The position numbers and the translations under genes are program-made. The notes under the pieces are model-generated. The model saw only the letters and a program-made list of their open reading frames with translations. It made no database searches and was not told the origin of the DNA. Below, piece after piece: positions 16,838 to 27,074 of a DNA stretch of 64,000 bases. Each line of letters begins with the position of its first letter. Within the stretch, counting starts at the first letter, position 1. The stretch is from Acinetobacter lwoffii (GTDB taxonomy: Bacteria; Pseudomonadota; Gammaproteobacteria; Pseudomonadales; Moraxellaceae). The stretch is from the NCBI RefSeq assembly GCF_019048525.1, contig NZ_CP077369.1, positions 1,054,001 to 1,118,000 of the forward strand. Direction: 5' to 3'.

Positions 16838-18988
16838 TTAACCGTAGAATTTTTTGTTGTTAGCAGCCATTTCGCGCAACATTTCTGGCGCTTCATAAGC
16901 TTTACCAAGGTGCGCATACTTATTGCAAAGCGCAACATACTCAGCTACACCGGTTTGATCGATGTAACGGCATGGACCACCACGGAATGGAGGGAAACCA
17001 ACACCCATGATCATCGCCATATCTGCTTCAGCAGCAGTGGCTACAATGTTGTCTTCCAGGCAACGAACCGTTTCGTTACAGAAAGCCAGCATCATGCGGT
17101 CAATGATTTCCTGAGCGTCAAATTCACGTTTTTCCGCAGTTGCAACAGAGGCCACAAGCTCATACGCAGTTGGATCAACTACTTTGGCTTTTTTGCCTTT
17201 ACGGTCAAGTTCATACTTGTAGAAACCAACGTCGTTCTTTTGACCCAGACGGTTGTTTTCGTACATCACCTGAATCGAACCTTTGAAATCAGGTTTCATA
17301 CGATCCGGGAAGCCTTCAGCCATCACTTCTGCACCGTGTACGCCAGTGTCGATCCCGACAACGTCCATCAGGTAAGCAGGGCCCATTGGCCAGCCGAATT
17401 TTTCCATGACTTTATCGATTTGCTGGAAGTCAGCACCATCTTTAAGCAACAGGTCAAATGCACCGAAGTAAGGGAACAATACGCGGTTCACCAGGAAGCC
17501 CGGGCAGTCATTCACCACGATTGGTGTTTTACCCATTTTCTGAGCAAGCACCACAGTTGTTGCAATCGCTTCATCAGAAGTCTTCGCACCACGAATCACT
17601 TCAACCAGTGGCATCATGTGTACCGGGTTAAAGAAGTGCATGCCCACGAAGTTTTCAGGACGTTCCAGATTTTCAGCCAGACGCGTGATTGAAATCGTAG
17701 AAGTATTAGATGCAATGATCGTGTTTTCACGAACTTTCGCTTCAGTTTCTTTCAGTACGATGCCTTTGACTTTTGGATTTTCAGTCACGGCTTCGATCAC
17801 GATGTCCACTTCTTTAAACTCGTCATAGCTTAAAGTTGGACGGATGCGAGCAAGAGTTTCACCCATTTGAGCAGGCTTCATCTTCTTACGTTCAACTTGT
17901 TTGGTCAGTAAACCGTTGGCTTCTTTCATGCCCAAAGCAAGTTGCGGGTTACCGATGTCTTTCATGATGATCGGTGTGCCTTTGCTTGCCGCCTGGTAAG
18001 CAATACCACCACCCATGATACCTGCGCCGAGAACAGCCGCCTGGTTCACTGGATGCGCACCTTTTTCATAGCGCTTCGAGGTTTTTTTCACGATCTGGTC
18101 ATTCAGGAACAAACCGATCAAGGCACCTGCTTGTGGTGTTACCGCTGCTTTGGCAAAGCCTTCAGCTTCCGCTTTCAGCGCGTCATCACGATGCAGGCTC
18201 GCACCGGCTTGTAATGAATCAAGTAATAATTTTGGCGCAGGGTATTGAGCCGGATTAGCTTTTGCCAGAACCATGCCTTTCGATGAGTTAAACGCCATCA
18301 TCTGTTCGATCGGGCTGAGTTTAACTGGATCGAGTTTTTCCTGACGCTTGGTTTTCCAGTCTAAACGGCCATGAATCGCCTGTTTTACCAGATCAAGTGC
18401 AGCATCTTGTAGCTTGTCAGCATGAACGACAGCATCGACTGCGCCGTCTTTCAGTGCGGCAGCAGGCTTTTTAGGATTGGCCATTGCCATCCATTCTACC
18501 GCGTTGTCGATACCGATCAGACGGCTTAAACGTACTGTACCACCGAAGCCCGGGAAGATCCCCAGCTTGATTTCAGGCAGGCCCACTTGCGCCTGCTCTG
18601 ACATGACACGGTAGTCACACACCAGGCACATTTCGAAACCGCCACCGAGTGCCATGCCATTAATGGCGGCCACTTTAGGAATGTCGAGGTCTTCGAAGCT
18701 GTTAAAAATTTCATGTACTGGCATTGCCCAGTCAACAATCGCTTGTTCACCCTGAGCAAAGTTGTCGCCGAATTCAGTGATATCAGCACCTACAATAAAT
18801 GTAGATTTGCCTGAAGTCACAATCAGACCTTGAATATCGGCATGGGAGACGGCTTCGATAGCAGCCTTGAAATCTTCAATCGTTGCACGGTTGAATTTGT
18901 TAACGGACTCACCTTGTAAGTCAAAGCGGAATTCTGCAATCCCGTCCTCAAGCATTTGGACGGTAATGGCATTGCCAGCGTGGATCAT
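16838..18988 (-). CDS. fadB: fatty acid oxidation complex alpha subunit FadB
   Basis: FadB combines enoyl-CoA hydratase, isomerase and 3-hydroxyacyl-CoA dehydrogenase activities. The 716-residue protein has an N-terminal crotonase domain ([18 protein letters not shown]), then an NAD-binding domain with [14 protein letters not shown] and the dehydrogenase signature [17 protein letters not shown], then two C-terminal helical domains. The frame continues 153 bases upstream to 19141, but the ATG at 18988 has AAGGAG eight bases before it and matches the E. coli start region. It is the first gene of fadBA. Regulation by a fatty-acid-responsive repressor is likely; a possible operator is noted upstream. 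Confidence 0.97.
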   Translation of the reverse strand: MIHAGNAITVQMLEDGIAEFRFDLQGESVNKFNRATIEDFKAAIEAVSHADIQGLIVTSGKSTFIVGADITEFGDNFAQGEQAIVDWAMPVHEIFNSFEDLDIPKVAAINGMALGGGFEMCLVCDYRVMSEQAQVGLPEIKLGIFPGFGGTVRLSRLIGIDNAVEWMAMANPKKPAAALKDGAVDAVVHADKLQDAALDLVKQAIHGRLDWKTKRQEKLDPVKLSPIEQMMAFNSSKGMVLAKANPAQYPAPKLLLDSLQAGASLHRDDALKAEAEGFAKAAVTPQAGALIGLFLNDQIVKKTSKRYEKGAHPVNQAAVLGAGIMGGGIAYQAASKGTPIIMKDIGNPQLALGMKEANGLLTKQVERKKMKPAQMGETLARIRPTLSYDEFKEVDIVIEAVTENPKVKGIVLKETEAKVRENTIIASNTSTISITRLAENLERPENFVGMHFFNPVHMMPLVEVIRGAKTSDEAIATTVVLAQKMGKTPIVVNDCPGFLVNRVLFPYFGAFDLLLKDGADFQQIDKVMEKFGWPMGPAYLMDVVGIDTGVHGAEVMAEGFPDRMKPDFKGSIQVMYENNRLGQKNDVGFYKYELDRKGKKAKVVDPTAYELVASVATAEKREFDAQEIIDRMMLAFCNETVRCLEDNIVATAAEADMAMIMGVGFPPFRGGPCRYIDQTGVAEYVALCNKYAHLGKAYEAPEMLREMAANNKKFYG

Positions 18989-19114
18989 GCCCTGATCTCC
19001 TTTATTTTGGAGGACTTCTAAGTTGATGTTGTGAAGCAAGTGCGCATGTCCCGCGCACTTTTTGACTTCGCTAATCTTACGATAACTATATCCAAAAAGA
19101 ACATAACAAGTTGT

Positions 19115-19157
19115 ATCAAGCCGTGACGCAATGGTCATCAATTTCTGCCGGCTTGAT
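19115..19157. promoter_or_regulatory. inverted repeat upstream of fadBA
   Basis: ATCAAGCC (19115-19122) and GGCTTGAT (19150-19157) form a perfect 8-bp inverted repeat across 27 bases, about 130 bases upstream of the fadB start. It could be an operator or part of the leader. The role is inference. Confidence 0.3.
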
Positions 19158-19560
19158 CCGACCGGTTATAATTTTTCCTTTCAGTTTCTTATAGCCCGAT
19201 GAACCAAAGATTCTGTTTCAATTCATTATTTTTTATCAATCAGCCTGATAGATATGGAGCAGGGTGACTGATTTTCAAGGTGTATTTCTAGCGGAGTTTT
19301 GTCAATTCAGTCAATTTCTATCCTTGAACTTGCCATTTTTAGCCTCGAAGTATGCTGAGCGCAGGGCTTTCAGGTCTTTGCTGATAGTATTTAATCAGCA
19401 CAAATAACAGTGTATTAGATCATTTGAGTTACTGAACTTTTCTGATGAGATCGAAAATGGGAACGATCCTGTCGATGTGTGATTTAAAATAATTTCCATC
19501 CTGCCGGGTTGAATCCCTGTCATCTGCTATGGAATTGTTTATGATGATCTTGCACTTAGA
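19158..19560. other. gene-free region between fadBA and the PH-domain gene
   Basis: About 400 bases between divergent genes. It must hold the promoter of the PH-domain gene and perhaps that of fadBA. A small hairpin (TGCTGAT ... ATCAGCA) is seen near 19378-19400. No supported reading frame or RNA gene was found. Confidence 0.5.
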
Positions 19561-19574
19561 TATGGGGGATATCG

Positions 19575-19988
19575 ATGCACGTATTTCGTTCTAAAAAAGA
19601 CTGGTGGCTGCTGGCTTTTGTGATTTGTATGAGTGGCCTGCTGCTGCAACTGCTGCTAACCATGCAGGCCAAAGGGACCATGCAGCAATATCCGCTGCAC
19701 ACTGCGGTTTATATCCTGACCATTCTTATTCTATGGTGGCCGCTCTGGAGTACGCGCTATGTGGTAGACAATGGGGTGTTGACCATAAAAAGCCTGTGGT
19801 TAAGCTGGAAGATTCCGTTAAGTGAAATCCAATCCATTCAGCCCACAGACCACTCTATCATTGCGCCAGCCTTATCCTTAAAGCGTCTGCGGATTGACTA
19901 TACGGAAGGCGGCGTGCAGAAATTTATATTGGTTTCACCCAAAGATCAAACTGCTTTTATACAGGTGCTTCAGCCGAATAAAAACTGA
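19575..19988 (+). CDS. PH-domain membrane protein, DUF1200/YdbS-like
   Basis: A 137-residue protein with two N-terminal membrane helices (about 10-30 and 43-60), followed by a small beta-rich domain resembling bacterial PH domains. The latter contains RYVVDNGVLTIKSLWLSWKI and the signature SLKRLRIDY. The family role is unknown. GGGG before the ATG supports the start. It is convergent with the Clp-like ATPase gene, whose stop is only 17 bases away, and no strong terminator lies between them. Confidence 0.72.
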   Translation: MHVFRSKKDWWLLAFVICMSGLLLQLLLTMQAKGTMQQYPLHTAVYILTILILWWPLWSTRYVVDNGVLTIKSLWLSWKIPLSEIQSIQPTDHSIIAPALSLKRLRIDYTEGGVQKFILVSPKDQTAFIQVLQPNKN

Positions 19989-20005
19989 TATCGAGTCTGC
20001 CTTAG

Positions 20006-21100
20006 TTAAGCTTTTGCTTGCTCAGGCAGAACCACCAGCTGTCCATCGACACAGTCCAGATGCAGACTGAACTGCTCAGGCTGGTTTAAAAAATACAGCG
20101 CCAGAATCGGCTCCAGTTCGGTACGCATCTTGCGGCCCAAATGTCGGGCGCCGTAACGAATATCATGGTCCTGATAGAAATAGGCTTTGGCTGAAGCGCT
20201 TAAATGCACGCTGCGTTGCTGATGTTGCAAGTGCTTGTTCAGTTTATCCAGTTCAATTTCGACCAGACGTGGCAGGGCATCATGCTGTACCGCCTGATAA
20301 TGCAGGCTGCGGTCAATCCGGTTCAGAAATTCAGGGTCGAATTTACGCTGCATGACTTTTTCAATGATGCGCTGGGTGGGAACGCGCTTCAGACACAGTG
20401 CCTGCATTTTCTCAGGCAGATAGCTGAGTTTGTCCAGATATTGCTGCGCCGCCTGTGCCCCGACATTGCTGGTCATAAAGATCATGCAGTTGCGAAAATC
20501 GATAGTTTTAGTGCCCGCTTTCAAGGTCAGCCGGCCAGTATCCAGCACGTTCATCAAGCCGCGAATCACTTCGTTACTGGCTTTTTCCAGCTCATCAAAC
20601 AGCATGATGCCGGGACGGGTATGACTGCCGGCAATCGCAGTTTCATCAAACAGGCTGTGACCTTCCTTTGATCCCACATAACCGGGCGGTGCGCCGGTCA
20701 AAGCCGCCGCATAATGTTCCTGTGCCAGAGTATTCATATCAATCCGGCAAAAGGCATCCGGGCGGCCATAGATCGCATCGGCAATCAGACGCACGGTTTC
20801 TGTTTTACCGACGCCAGTAGGGCCCAGCATCAAGGTAACCGACAAAGGGCGATCCGGACTGGAAAAATCTGCCTTGACCACATGCAACATTTTTTCAATT
20901 TCATTCAGGGCTGCATCCTGCCCAATAATCCGTTCACGTAGCAGTTGCATTACCTTACTCGGCTCGAAATGAAAACGCGGTTTACCAATCAGGCGAGCAC
21001 GTTCAGACGGGTGATGGGTGGAGGTGGAGGGTTGAACAATATGAATGCCCGATTGCTGCAGGGTCATGCGAATCATCTCAAAACTAGACTTTTTGAGCAT
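20006..21100 (-). CDS. single-ring AAA+ ATPase, Clp (Hsp100) D2 type
   Basis: A 364-residue AAA+ protein with one Clp-type module: Walker A GPTGVGKT (93-100), pore loop PPGYVGSKEG, Walker B GIMLFDELEKA, sensor 1 MTSN (209-212), arginine finger FLNRID (R261) and a sensor 2 GARHLGRKM near 319. This matches the second ring of ClpA/ClpB, with no N-domain, no first ring, no zinc finger as in ClpX, and no obvious IGF/L loop for ClpP. It is thus an unfoldase or remodeller of unknown substrate. No ribosome binding site is clear; starts at residues 9 or 12 are possible. The gene is divergent from uvrC. Confidence 0.82.
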   Translation of the reverse strand: MLKKSSFEMIRMTLQQSGIHIVQPSTSTHHPSERARLIGKPRFHFEPSKVMQLLRERIIGQDAALNEIEKMLHVVKADFSSPDRPLSVTLMLGPTGVGKTETVRLIADAIYGRPDAFCRIDMNTLAQEHYAAALTGAPPGYVGSKEGHSLFDETAIAGSHTRPGIMLFDELEKASNEVIRGLMNVLDTGRLTLKAGTKTIDFRNCMIFMTSNVGAQAAQQYLDKLSYLPEKMQALCLKRVPTQRIIEKVMQRKFDPEFLNRIDRSLHYQAVQHDALPRLVEIELDKLNKHLQHQQRSVHLSASAKAYFYQDHDIRYGARHLGRKMRTELEPILALYFLNQPEQFSLHLDCVDGQLVVLPEQAKA

Positions 21101-21292
21101 AACAAAGTTAAAGGTTGAAACTTATAGCTTTTAACAATCAGTTTATGTCGTGAGGATTATAGATTGGGGGGATAACCCGACAGGAACTTTAAGATTAAGT
21201 GGCAGCTTCAGGGGAATTTTGTGTTTTTGCTTGAAAATGACGCAACAATCATCACATATATCTGCAGATTGTAGGTGAAAAATAGGCTTTAG

Positions 21293-23092
21293 GTGAACGA
21301 AAACGCACGCCCCCATATTGAAAAAATCCTGGCGAATATGACCAGCCTGCCCGGGGTCTACCGGATGTATGGCAAAGACGGTGAATTATTGTATGTGGGT
21401 AAAGCCAAAAACCTGAAAAACCGGGTCTCCAGCTATTTTGTCAAAACGCTGGATCATCCCAAAACCCAGGCCTTGGTGGCACGGATTTATGATATCCAGA
21501 CCCTGGTGGTACGTTCTGAAACTGAAGCCTTGTTGCTGGAACAGAACCTGATCAAGCTGCATCATCCGCCCTATAACATCATGCTGCGTGATGACAAATC
21601 TTATGTCTATATTTTTGTTTCGGCAGATAAACCCTATCCGCGTTTAGCCAGTGGGCGCGGCAAGGGCAAGCACCAGGTGGGCAAGTTTTTTGGACCTTAT
21701 CCGAGTGCGTATACCGCCCGGGATACTCTGGTGGTGCTACAAAAACTGTTCAATGTGCGTTCCTGTGAAAACAGTTTTTTTGCCAACCGGACCCGGCCAT
21801 GTCTGCAATACCAGATCAAACGCTGCTCTGCGCCCTGTGTCGGATTTATTTCTCCGGAAGACTATAAGGCAGATGTCGATAACTCGATCCGATTTTTGCA
21901 GGGCGATACCAAGGAGCTGAATCAGGAACTGATCGCAAAAATGGAAGCGGCCGCTGAAGCGCTGGAATTTGAAAAAGCAGTGTTCTATCGTGACCGGATG
22001 GCATTGTTAAGAGACGTACAGTCGCAGCAGGCGATCTATAAGCTCAAAGGCGAAGCCGATATCCTGTCGATTGCCTATCAGGCCGGGGTGACCTGTGTGC
22101 AGATCATGCATGTGCGCAATGGTAAAATGCTAGGTGGAAAAAGTTATTTCCCGGATATGCTTAGTGATGACCTAGGGCAGATGCTGGCCGATTTTATTGC
22201 CAATTTTTATTTTCAGGTAGCCGATGAAATCCCGGCTGAACTGATTGTCAATCTGGAAGTGGCTGACCGTAAAGAACTGGAAGCGGCACTGTCGCAGCAT
22301 TTTGGCAAGAAAATCCAGATCAAGTCCAAAGTCCGCGAAACCCGCGCCGAATGGCTGGAACTGGCGCAGATGAATGTACAGCACGCGATTCAGGGCAAGC
22401 TGGCCAATCATATAGAATTAAATGAGCGTTTTCATCAGTTGGAGCAGGTGGTCGGCCGTCCTGTAGATCGGATTGAGTGTTTCGATATTTCGCATACTAT
22501 GGGTGAAGATACCGTGGCCTCCTGTGTGGTCTTTGATAGTGGGGGCGCGCGCAAGCGCGACTATCGCCAGTTTTCCATTCATGATATTCAGGCAGGTGAT
22601 GACTATGCCGCCATGCGTCAGGCGCTGACCCGTCGTTATAAGAAAGCCCTGTTACCGGACTTGCTGCTGATTGATGGTGGCAAGGGGCAATTGCATATGG
22701 CGATGGAAGTCATGCAGGAACTAGGCTTAGAGGCCTTTATGGTCGGTGTGTCCAAAGGTGAGGGACGTAAGCCCGGTCTGGAAACCCTGCACTTTACCGA
22801 TGGCAGTAAAATTCAATTACCGGAGGATCATAAGGCGCTGCATCTGATTCAGCAGGTACGTGATGAAGCACACCGCTTTGCGATTACCAAGCATCGTGCT
22901 AAACGTGACAAGAAACGAGGTTCATCAGTGCTGGAAGTTATTCCGGGGCTCGGACCAAAACGCCGTCGGGATTTGCTGACCCATTTTGGCGGGATTCAGG
23001 GCGTACTGAAAGCCTCAGAAAGAGATCTGCAACTGGTACCGGGACTGGGTTCAGTCATGGCCCGGATGATTTATAAAGTGCTGCATGAATGA
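21293..23092 (+). CDS. uvrC: excinuclease ABC subunit UvrC
   Basis: UvrC makes both incisions around DNA lesions in nucleotide excision repair, acting with UvrB. The 599-residue protein has an N-terminal GIY-YIG nuclease ([19 protein letters not shown]), a cysteine-bearing linker, a UVR domain near residue 210 ([14 protein letters not shown]), an RNase H-like nuclease ([22 protein letters not shown]) and C-terminal helix-hairpin-helix motifs ([10 protein letters not shown]). The start is a GTG at 21293 giving [13 protein letters not shown]; the ribosome binding site is weak. Confidence 0.96.
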   Translation: MNENARPHIEKILANMTSLPGVYRMYGKDGELLYVGKAKNLKNRVSSYFVKTLDHPKTQALVARIYDIQTLVVRSETEALLLEQNLIKLHHPPYNIMLRDDKSYVYIFVSADKPYPRLASGRGKGKHQVGKFFGPYPSAYTARDTLVVLQKLFNVRSCENSFFANRTRPCLQYQIKRCSAPCVGFISPEDYKADVDNSIRFLQGDTKELNQELIAKMEAAAEALEFEKAVFYRDRMALLRDVQSQQAIYKLKGEADILSIAYQAGVTCVQIMHVRNGKMLGGKSYFPDMLSDDLGQMLADFIANFYFQVADEIPAELIVNLEVADRKELEAALSQHFGKKIQIKSKVRETRAEWLELAQMNVQHAIQGKLANHIELNERFHQLEQVVGRPVDRIECFDISHTMGEDTVASCVVFDSGGARKRDYRQFSIHDIQAGDDYAAMRQALTRRYKKALLPDLLLIDGGKGQLHMAMEVMQELGLEAFMVGVSKGEGRKPGLETLHFTDGSKIQLPEDHKALHLIQQVRDEAHRFAITKHRAKRDKKRGSSVLEVIPGLGPKRRRDLLTHFGGIQGVLKASERDLQLVPGLGSVMARMIYKVLHE

Positions 23093-23207
23093 CGCGTGGC
23101 TTAAATGCAAGGGCCAAAGTGCGCATTGACGCTTGGGTCACGTGACATTCACAACCTGAAGAATTTTGCCGAATATACTGAGCATCAAGACTTACTGAGG
23201 GATCAAC

Positions 23208-24002
23208 ATGTCTTTGCATGCACTTTATGCACAAATTGCCGAACAGGAATGGGTAGAGTTTCCACAGGGATGGTTACAGGGTCGTACTCTGTATGGTGGT
23301 CTGGCTGCCGCGATGATGATGCAAAAAGCCGTCACTCACATCAATGATCCGGCCAAGCATTTGCTGAGTTGCAGTGTGACCTTTGTCGGCCCGATTCAGC
23401 AAGCCAAAGTACGACTGAGTGCCGAAATCCTGCGGCAGGGCAAGTCGGTGACCACGATTGAAGTGCGCTTATGGCAGGACGACGCGGTGCAAAGTATTCT
23501 GATTGCCAGTTTTGGTATTTCCCGTGATTCAGAGATTCAGGTAAAGCAACAAGTTCAGGCACCCGACTATGCTGCGCCAGAGCAGCTGTTTCAGATTCCT
23601 GTTGGCTATGGTATGCCAGACTGTTATGACCATTTCGAAGTAGCCTGGGCGGATGTCAATCTACCTTGTAGTGCCAGTCCTCGTCCGGACTTTGGTGGCT
23701 GGTGCCGGTTTCATCCTGAAAAGCATCACAACCGTGAATTTCTGGTCGCAGACTTGATGGCTATTTTTGATATCTGGCCACCTGGGGTGTTGCCGATGTT
23801 TAAAAACATGGCGCCTGCGAGTAGTCTGACCTGGACAGTGACCTATGTGCATCCGGTTCAACATCAATTGCATGATTGGTTTAAATATAAAGTATTTACC
23901 GACTATGCTGCGGATGGTTATGCGACGGAGCATGCCTATCTCTGGGATGCCGAAAATCGCCTGATTGCGATGGCAAGACAAACAGTGACGGTGTTTGCCT
24001 AG
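23208..24002 (+). CDS. acyl-CoA thioesterase family protein (double hot-dog)
   Basis: A 264-residue protein of the TesB/4HBT-like family. An N-terminal hot-dog half contains GRTLYGGLAAAMMMQKA, and a second half contains FDIWPPGVLPMFKNMAPASSLTWTV split across the fold. It likely hydrolyses acyl-CoA esters; the substrate is unknown. GAGGG upstream supports the ATG. It sits between uvrC and pgsA, each with short spacers, so co-transcription is possible. Confidence 0.8.
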   Translation: MSLHALYAQIAEQEWVEFPQGWLQGRTLYGGLAAAMMMQKAVTHINDPAKHLLSCSVTFVGPIQQAKVRLSAEILRQGKSVTTIEVRLWQDDAVQSILIASFGISRDSEIQVKQQVQAPDYAAPEQLFQIPVGYGMPDCYDHFEVAWADVNLPCSASPRPDFGGWCRFHPEKHHNREFLVADLMAIFDIWPPGVLPMFKNMAPASSLTWTVTYVHPVQHQLHDWFKYKVFTDYAADGYATEHAYLWDAENRLIAMARQTVTVFA

Positions 24003-24097
24003 TGACACTGCAAGTCAATTCGTATAAAGTGAAGCCTATTAATGATGGATCAAACCTCTAAAAAAGTGTGCATTTTCATCGTACATGAGGGGAAAAA

Positions 24098-24697
24098 TTG
24101 GCGGTGTCTATGACTACAGGTCGTATCCTGAATATTCCAAATATCTTGACCTTGGCGCGTATCGCTCTTATTCCGGTATTTTTATTGGTGGCTTACTGGC
24201 CACCTGCAATGGGCTTTGATGCCCATAACCCCGACATGACGCGGCATATTATTTTGACCACGATTTTTGTGGTGGCTGCAGTAACGGACTGGTTTGATGG
24301 CTATCTGGCACGTACATTAAACCAGACTTCTGCTTTTGGACGTTTTCTCGACCCAGTTGCAGATAAATTGATGGTCGCAGCTGCACTGATTGTGCTGGTG
24401 CAATGGCAGCCTTCCATGTCGATGGCTTTTGCTGCGATTGTGATTATTTCGCGTGAAATTACTGTGTCAGCCTTACGTGAGTGGATGGCAGAGTTGGGTG
24501 CACGGACCAATGTTGCGGTTTCAACGGTGGGGAAATACAAAACTGCTTTCCAGATGATCGCCATCACCGTATTTCTGTTAAATTGGCCACCGCTGGAAAT
24601 GCTGGCCTATGCCTTGCTATACACCGCAGTGGTACTCACCTTATGGTCGATGTTCATTTATCTGAAAGCGGCTTGGCCATATCTGAAACAGCCTTAA
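24098..24697 (+). CDS. pgsA: CDP-diacylglycerol-glycerol-3-phosphate 3-phosphatidyltransferase PgsA
   Basis: PgsA makes phosphatidylglycerophosphate, the committed step to phosphatidylglycerol, in the inner membrane. The 199-residue protein has the CDP-alcohol phosphotransferase motif DWFDGYLART ... GRFLDPVADKL and several membrane helices, opening with NIPNILTLARI. The start is probably the TTG at 24098, which has GAGGGG at correct distance; the ATG four codons on is too far from that site. A terminator follows at 24712. Confidence 0.92.
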   Translation: MAVSMTTGRILNIPNILTLARIALIPVFLLVAYWPPAMGFDAHNPDMTRHIILTTIFVVAAVTDWFDGYLARTLNQTSAFGRFLDPVADKLMVAAALIVLVQWQPSMSMAFAAIVIISREITVSALREWMAELGARTNVAVSTVGKYKTAFQMIAITVFLLNWPPLEMLAYALLYTAVVLTLWSMFIYLKAAWPYLKQP

Positions 24698-24711
24698 TCG
24701 AAATGAAAAGA

Positions 24712-24737
24712 GAAGCTCCTTGAAAGGGGGCTTTTTT
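24712..24737 (+). terminator. intrinsic terminator of pgsA
   Basis: AAGCTCCTT pairs imperfectly with AAGGGGGCTT and is followed by a T run. Confidence 0.75.
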
Positions 24738-24739
24738 TA

Positions 24740-25126
24740 TGCGCTTAAATTATCAAGCCAATCGGCAAATTGCAGGCAAAAAAATACCCAGCCTTTGGGG
24801 GAAGAACTGGGATGAAATCGGGGTATTTGTTGCTTATTATTATAGTTATTCAAAGATATCTCATCTTCTTAGGGATCATTATAGAGAGACAGTTTTTTTT
24901 AATCATGTGGCTTCTTGTAGCAGAATGTTGTGTTTTGTGATTACTCTGTATATTACTTTTACAATCTATTATTTTGATACAAATCTGAATGTTTTTCAGC
25001 AGGATAGTGGCTGACTAGATAAACGAAATAGAATAAGTAAAAATCTGTTTTTGTGCTCTAAGTGTGAGTTAGTAAGATTTGTTAGAATTAGTCAAAAAAT
25101 CCCTTGAGATAGGGGATAGATTTATG
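24740..25126. other. AT-rich gene-free region
   Basis: Nearly 400 bases downstream of pgsA, strikingly AT-rich. A 91-codon frame at 24739-25014 starts inside the pgsA terminator T-run, has no ribosome binding site and encodes an implausible sequence, so it is not called. A small hairpin (ATCCCTTG ... AGGGGAT) is seen near 25099-25118. Confidence 0.5.
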
Positions 25127-25178
25127 CCTACGCGGACTTTATCTTTGTCTCGTGTAACAAAAGAAAAGTAGGGCTTTA
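25127..25178. repeat. 52-bp dispersed repeat, copy 1
   Basis: Shares CTACGCGGACTT, then TTGTCT, then AAAAGAAAAG and GCTTT in the same order and spacing (one indel) with 25304-25353. It lies in a gene-free stretch. Confidence 0.65.
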
Positions 25179-25262
25179 ATGTGAAAAGCTTCTGTATGGG
25201 GAGCTCTTTACATTCAAAACTACGTGCTTAGCTGGTCTTGAGTAATGTTTAGAACAACACAT

Positions 25263-25291
25263 AAAAAAGAATCTCCAAAGTTGGAGATTCT
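25263..25291 (-). terminator. intrinsic terminator of argH-yggX
   Basis: An 11-bp stem (AGAATCTCCAA with its complement) with a T run on the minus strand. Repeat copy 2 lies between the yggX stop and this hairpin, inside the 3' UTR. Confidence 0.82.
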
Positions 25292-25303
25292 TTTAGATTA
25301 AAG

Positions 25304-25353
25304 TCTACGCGGACTTCGTCCTTGTCTTACGTAAAAAAGAAAAGCAGTGCTTT
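25304..25353. repeat. 52-bp dispersed repeat, copy 2
   Basis: Second copy of the repeat at 25127, 177 bp away. It contains two small hairpins: AAGTC/GACTT around TACGCG, and an A-rich/T-rich stem AAGAAAAGCA / TGCTTTCTT. The minus-strand yggX message carries it in its 3' UTR. Confidence 0.65.
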
Positions 25354-25358
25354 CTTTT

Positions 25359-25628
25359 TTACTCAGGCTTCAGCCCTTCGGCTTTTTCTAGGGATGCATC
25401 ATTGTTAAAGAACTTTTCACGCTGTTCTTCAAGAAACTTTTTCGCATCTGCTTCAAACACGTTCAAACGCTTTTCATTAATTAGCGTAGTCTGGTGTTTT
25501 AGCCATTCTTGCCAAGCCTGTTTAGACACGGTGTCAAACAATTCCTGACCCTTTGGCCCCGGGAATGGAGCAAAGTCTAAACCTTCCATGTCCGCCTGAT
25601 ACTTACGGCAAAAAACTTGTCGAGACAT
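25359..25628 (-). CDS. yggX: Fe(2+)-trafficking protein YggX
   Basis: YggX is a small cytoplasmic protein that protects iron-sulfur clusters from oxidative damage. The 89-residue protein has the family pattern [18 protein letters not shown], with the conserved cysteine near the start, then [21 protein letters not shown] start two codons upstream (25634) lies only one base from the GGAG; the ATG at 25628 is seven bases away and is chosen. It follows argH by 15 bases and shares its transcript. Confidence 0.93.
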   Translation of the reverse strand: MSRQVFCRKYQADMEGLDFAPFPGPKGQELFDTVSKQAWQEWLKHQTTLINEKRLNVFEADAKKFLEEQREKFFNNDASLEKAEGLKPE

Positions 25629-25643
25629 ATCCATACTCCAAAA

Positions 25644-27074
25644 TTATGCGTAAAGTTGTTCCAAACGCGCATGTGCACGCTCAATGGCTGCTTTCACTTG
25701 AGCAGGCGCGGTGCCACCAATGTGATTACGGGCATTCACCGAAGCTTCAAGAGTTAGGGCTTTTTCAAATACGTCTGCTTGAATCAGGTCAGAGAACTGT
25801 TGCAGTTGTTCGAGTGTCAATTCAGACAGGTCTTTAGATTCTTGTACACCGAGTGCAACCGCCTTACCTACAATCTCGTGCGCATCACGGAATGCAACGC
25901 CGTTTTTCACCAGGTAATCAGCTAGGTCAGTCGCAGTTGAGAAACCACGCAGTGCTGCTTCGCGCATTTCAGCAATGTTTGGAACCAGTGCAGGAATCAT
26001 GTCAGCAAATGCCATGAGTGAACCACGAACTGTATCGATCGCATCGAACAATGGCTCTTTATCTTCCTGATTGTCTTTGTTATAGGCTAGAGGCTGGCCT
26101 TTCATTAAAGTCAGCAGGCTCATCAAATCGCCATAGACACGGCCGGTTTTACCACGTACCAGTTCAGGCACATCCGGATTTTTCTTCTGCGGCATGATTG
26201 AAGAGCCAGTACAGAAGCGATCTGGAATATTCACGAATTTGAACTGTGCAGATGTCCATAGAATCAGTTCTTCAGACATACGTGATAAATGCATCATAAT
26301 TAAAGATGCAGCGGCATTAAATTCAATCGCAAAGTCACGATCCGATACTGCATCCAGCGAGTTTTCAGCAACAGCTTCAAAACCTAGCAGTTCAGCAGTA
26401 TAAGCACGGTCGATTGGATAAGTAGTACCTGCAAGTGCAGCAGAACCAAGCGGCATACGGTTGACACGCTTACGGCAATCAATCAGACGTTCTGAATCGC
26501 GTACCAGCATTTCAAACCAAGCCATTAGATGATGACCAAAAGTCACTGGCTGAGCGGTTTGCAAGTGGGTGAAGCCTGGCATGATGGTATCGGTGTTTTT
26601 AGCCGCTAAGCTTAAAATACCTTTTTGTAATTTTTTCAGTAATTCCAGGATGCTATCGATTTCATCGCGTACATAAAGACGGATATCTGTAGCCACCTGG
26701 TCATTACGGCTACGACCGGTATGCAGTTTCTTGCCAGTAATGCCGATACGTTGAGTCAGGCGTGACTCAATGTTCATGTGGACATCTTCTAAATCAATGC
26801 GCCATTCAAAGTTGCCTGCTTCAATATCGGCTTGAATCGCTGTCAGACCTTCAATAATGTCATCGCGTTCTTGCGTGGTCAGTACGCCCACTTTTGCCAG
26901 CATGGTTGCATGGGCAATCGAGCCTGCAATATCTTGTTTATAAAAACGTTGGTCAAATTGAACAGATGCTGTAAATTCAGCAACAAAAGCATCAGTCGCT
27001 TCAGAGAAACGACCGCCCCACATACCCGAAGTCTGGGCGTGTGATGGATTAGAGGAATTAGAAGATGTGGTCAT
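25644..27074 (-). CDS. argH: argininosuccinate lyase ArgH
   Basis: ArgH splits argininosuccinate into arginine and fumarate, the last step of arginine synthesis. The 476-residue protein has the superfamily signature [15 protein letters not shown], the substrate loop [12 protein letters not shown] and the opening [14 protein letters not shown] after a short Ser/Asn-rich N-terminal extension. Its ATG (27074) overlaps the divergent algZ start (27065) by ten bases. It is followed by yggX and a terminator. Confidence 0.96.
   Translation of the reverse strand: MTTSSNSSNPSHAQTSGMWGGRFSEATDAFVAEFTASVQFDQRFYKQDIAGSIAHATMLAKVGVLTTQERDDIIEGLTAIQADIEAGNFEWRIDLEDVHMNIESRLTQRIGITGKKLHTGRSRNDQVATDIRLYVRDEIDSILELLKKLQKGILSLAAKNTDTIMPGFTHLQTAQPVTFGHHLMAWFEMLVRDSERLIDCRKRVNRMPLGSAALAGTTYPIDRAYTAELLGFEAVAENSLDAVSDRDFAIEFNAAASLIMMHLSRMSEELILWTSAQFKFVNIPDRFCTGSSIMPQKKNPDVPELVRGKTGRVYGDLMSLLTLMKGQPLAYNKDNQEDKEPLFDAIDTVRGSLMAFADMIPALVPNIAEMREAALRGFSTATDLADYLVKNGVAFRDAHEIVGKAVALGVQESKDLSELTLEQLQQFSDLIQADVFEKALTLEASVNARNHIGGTAPAQVKAAIERAHARLEQLYA

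Noticed and set aside
16910..17692. 260-codon plus-strand frame opposite fadB
   Set aside because: It is fully antisense to the conserved FadB coding region, has no ribosome binding site, and is a shadow of biased codon use in fadB.
24739..25014. 91-codon frame after pgsA
   Set aside because: It starts inside the T-run of the pgsA terminator, lacks a ribosome binding site and lies in AT-rich DNA where long chance frames are uncommon but possible; the sequence resembles no protein.
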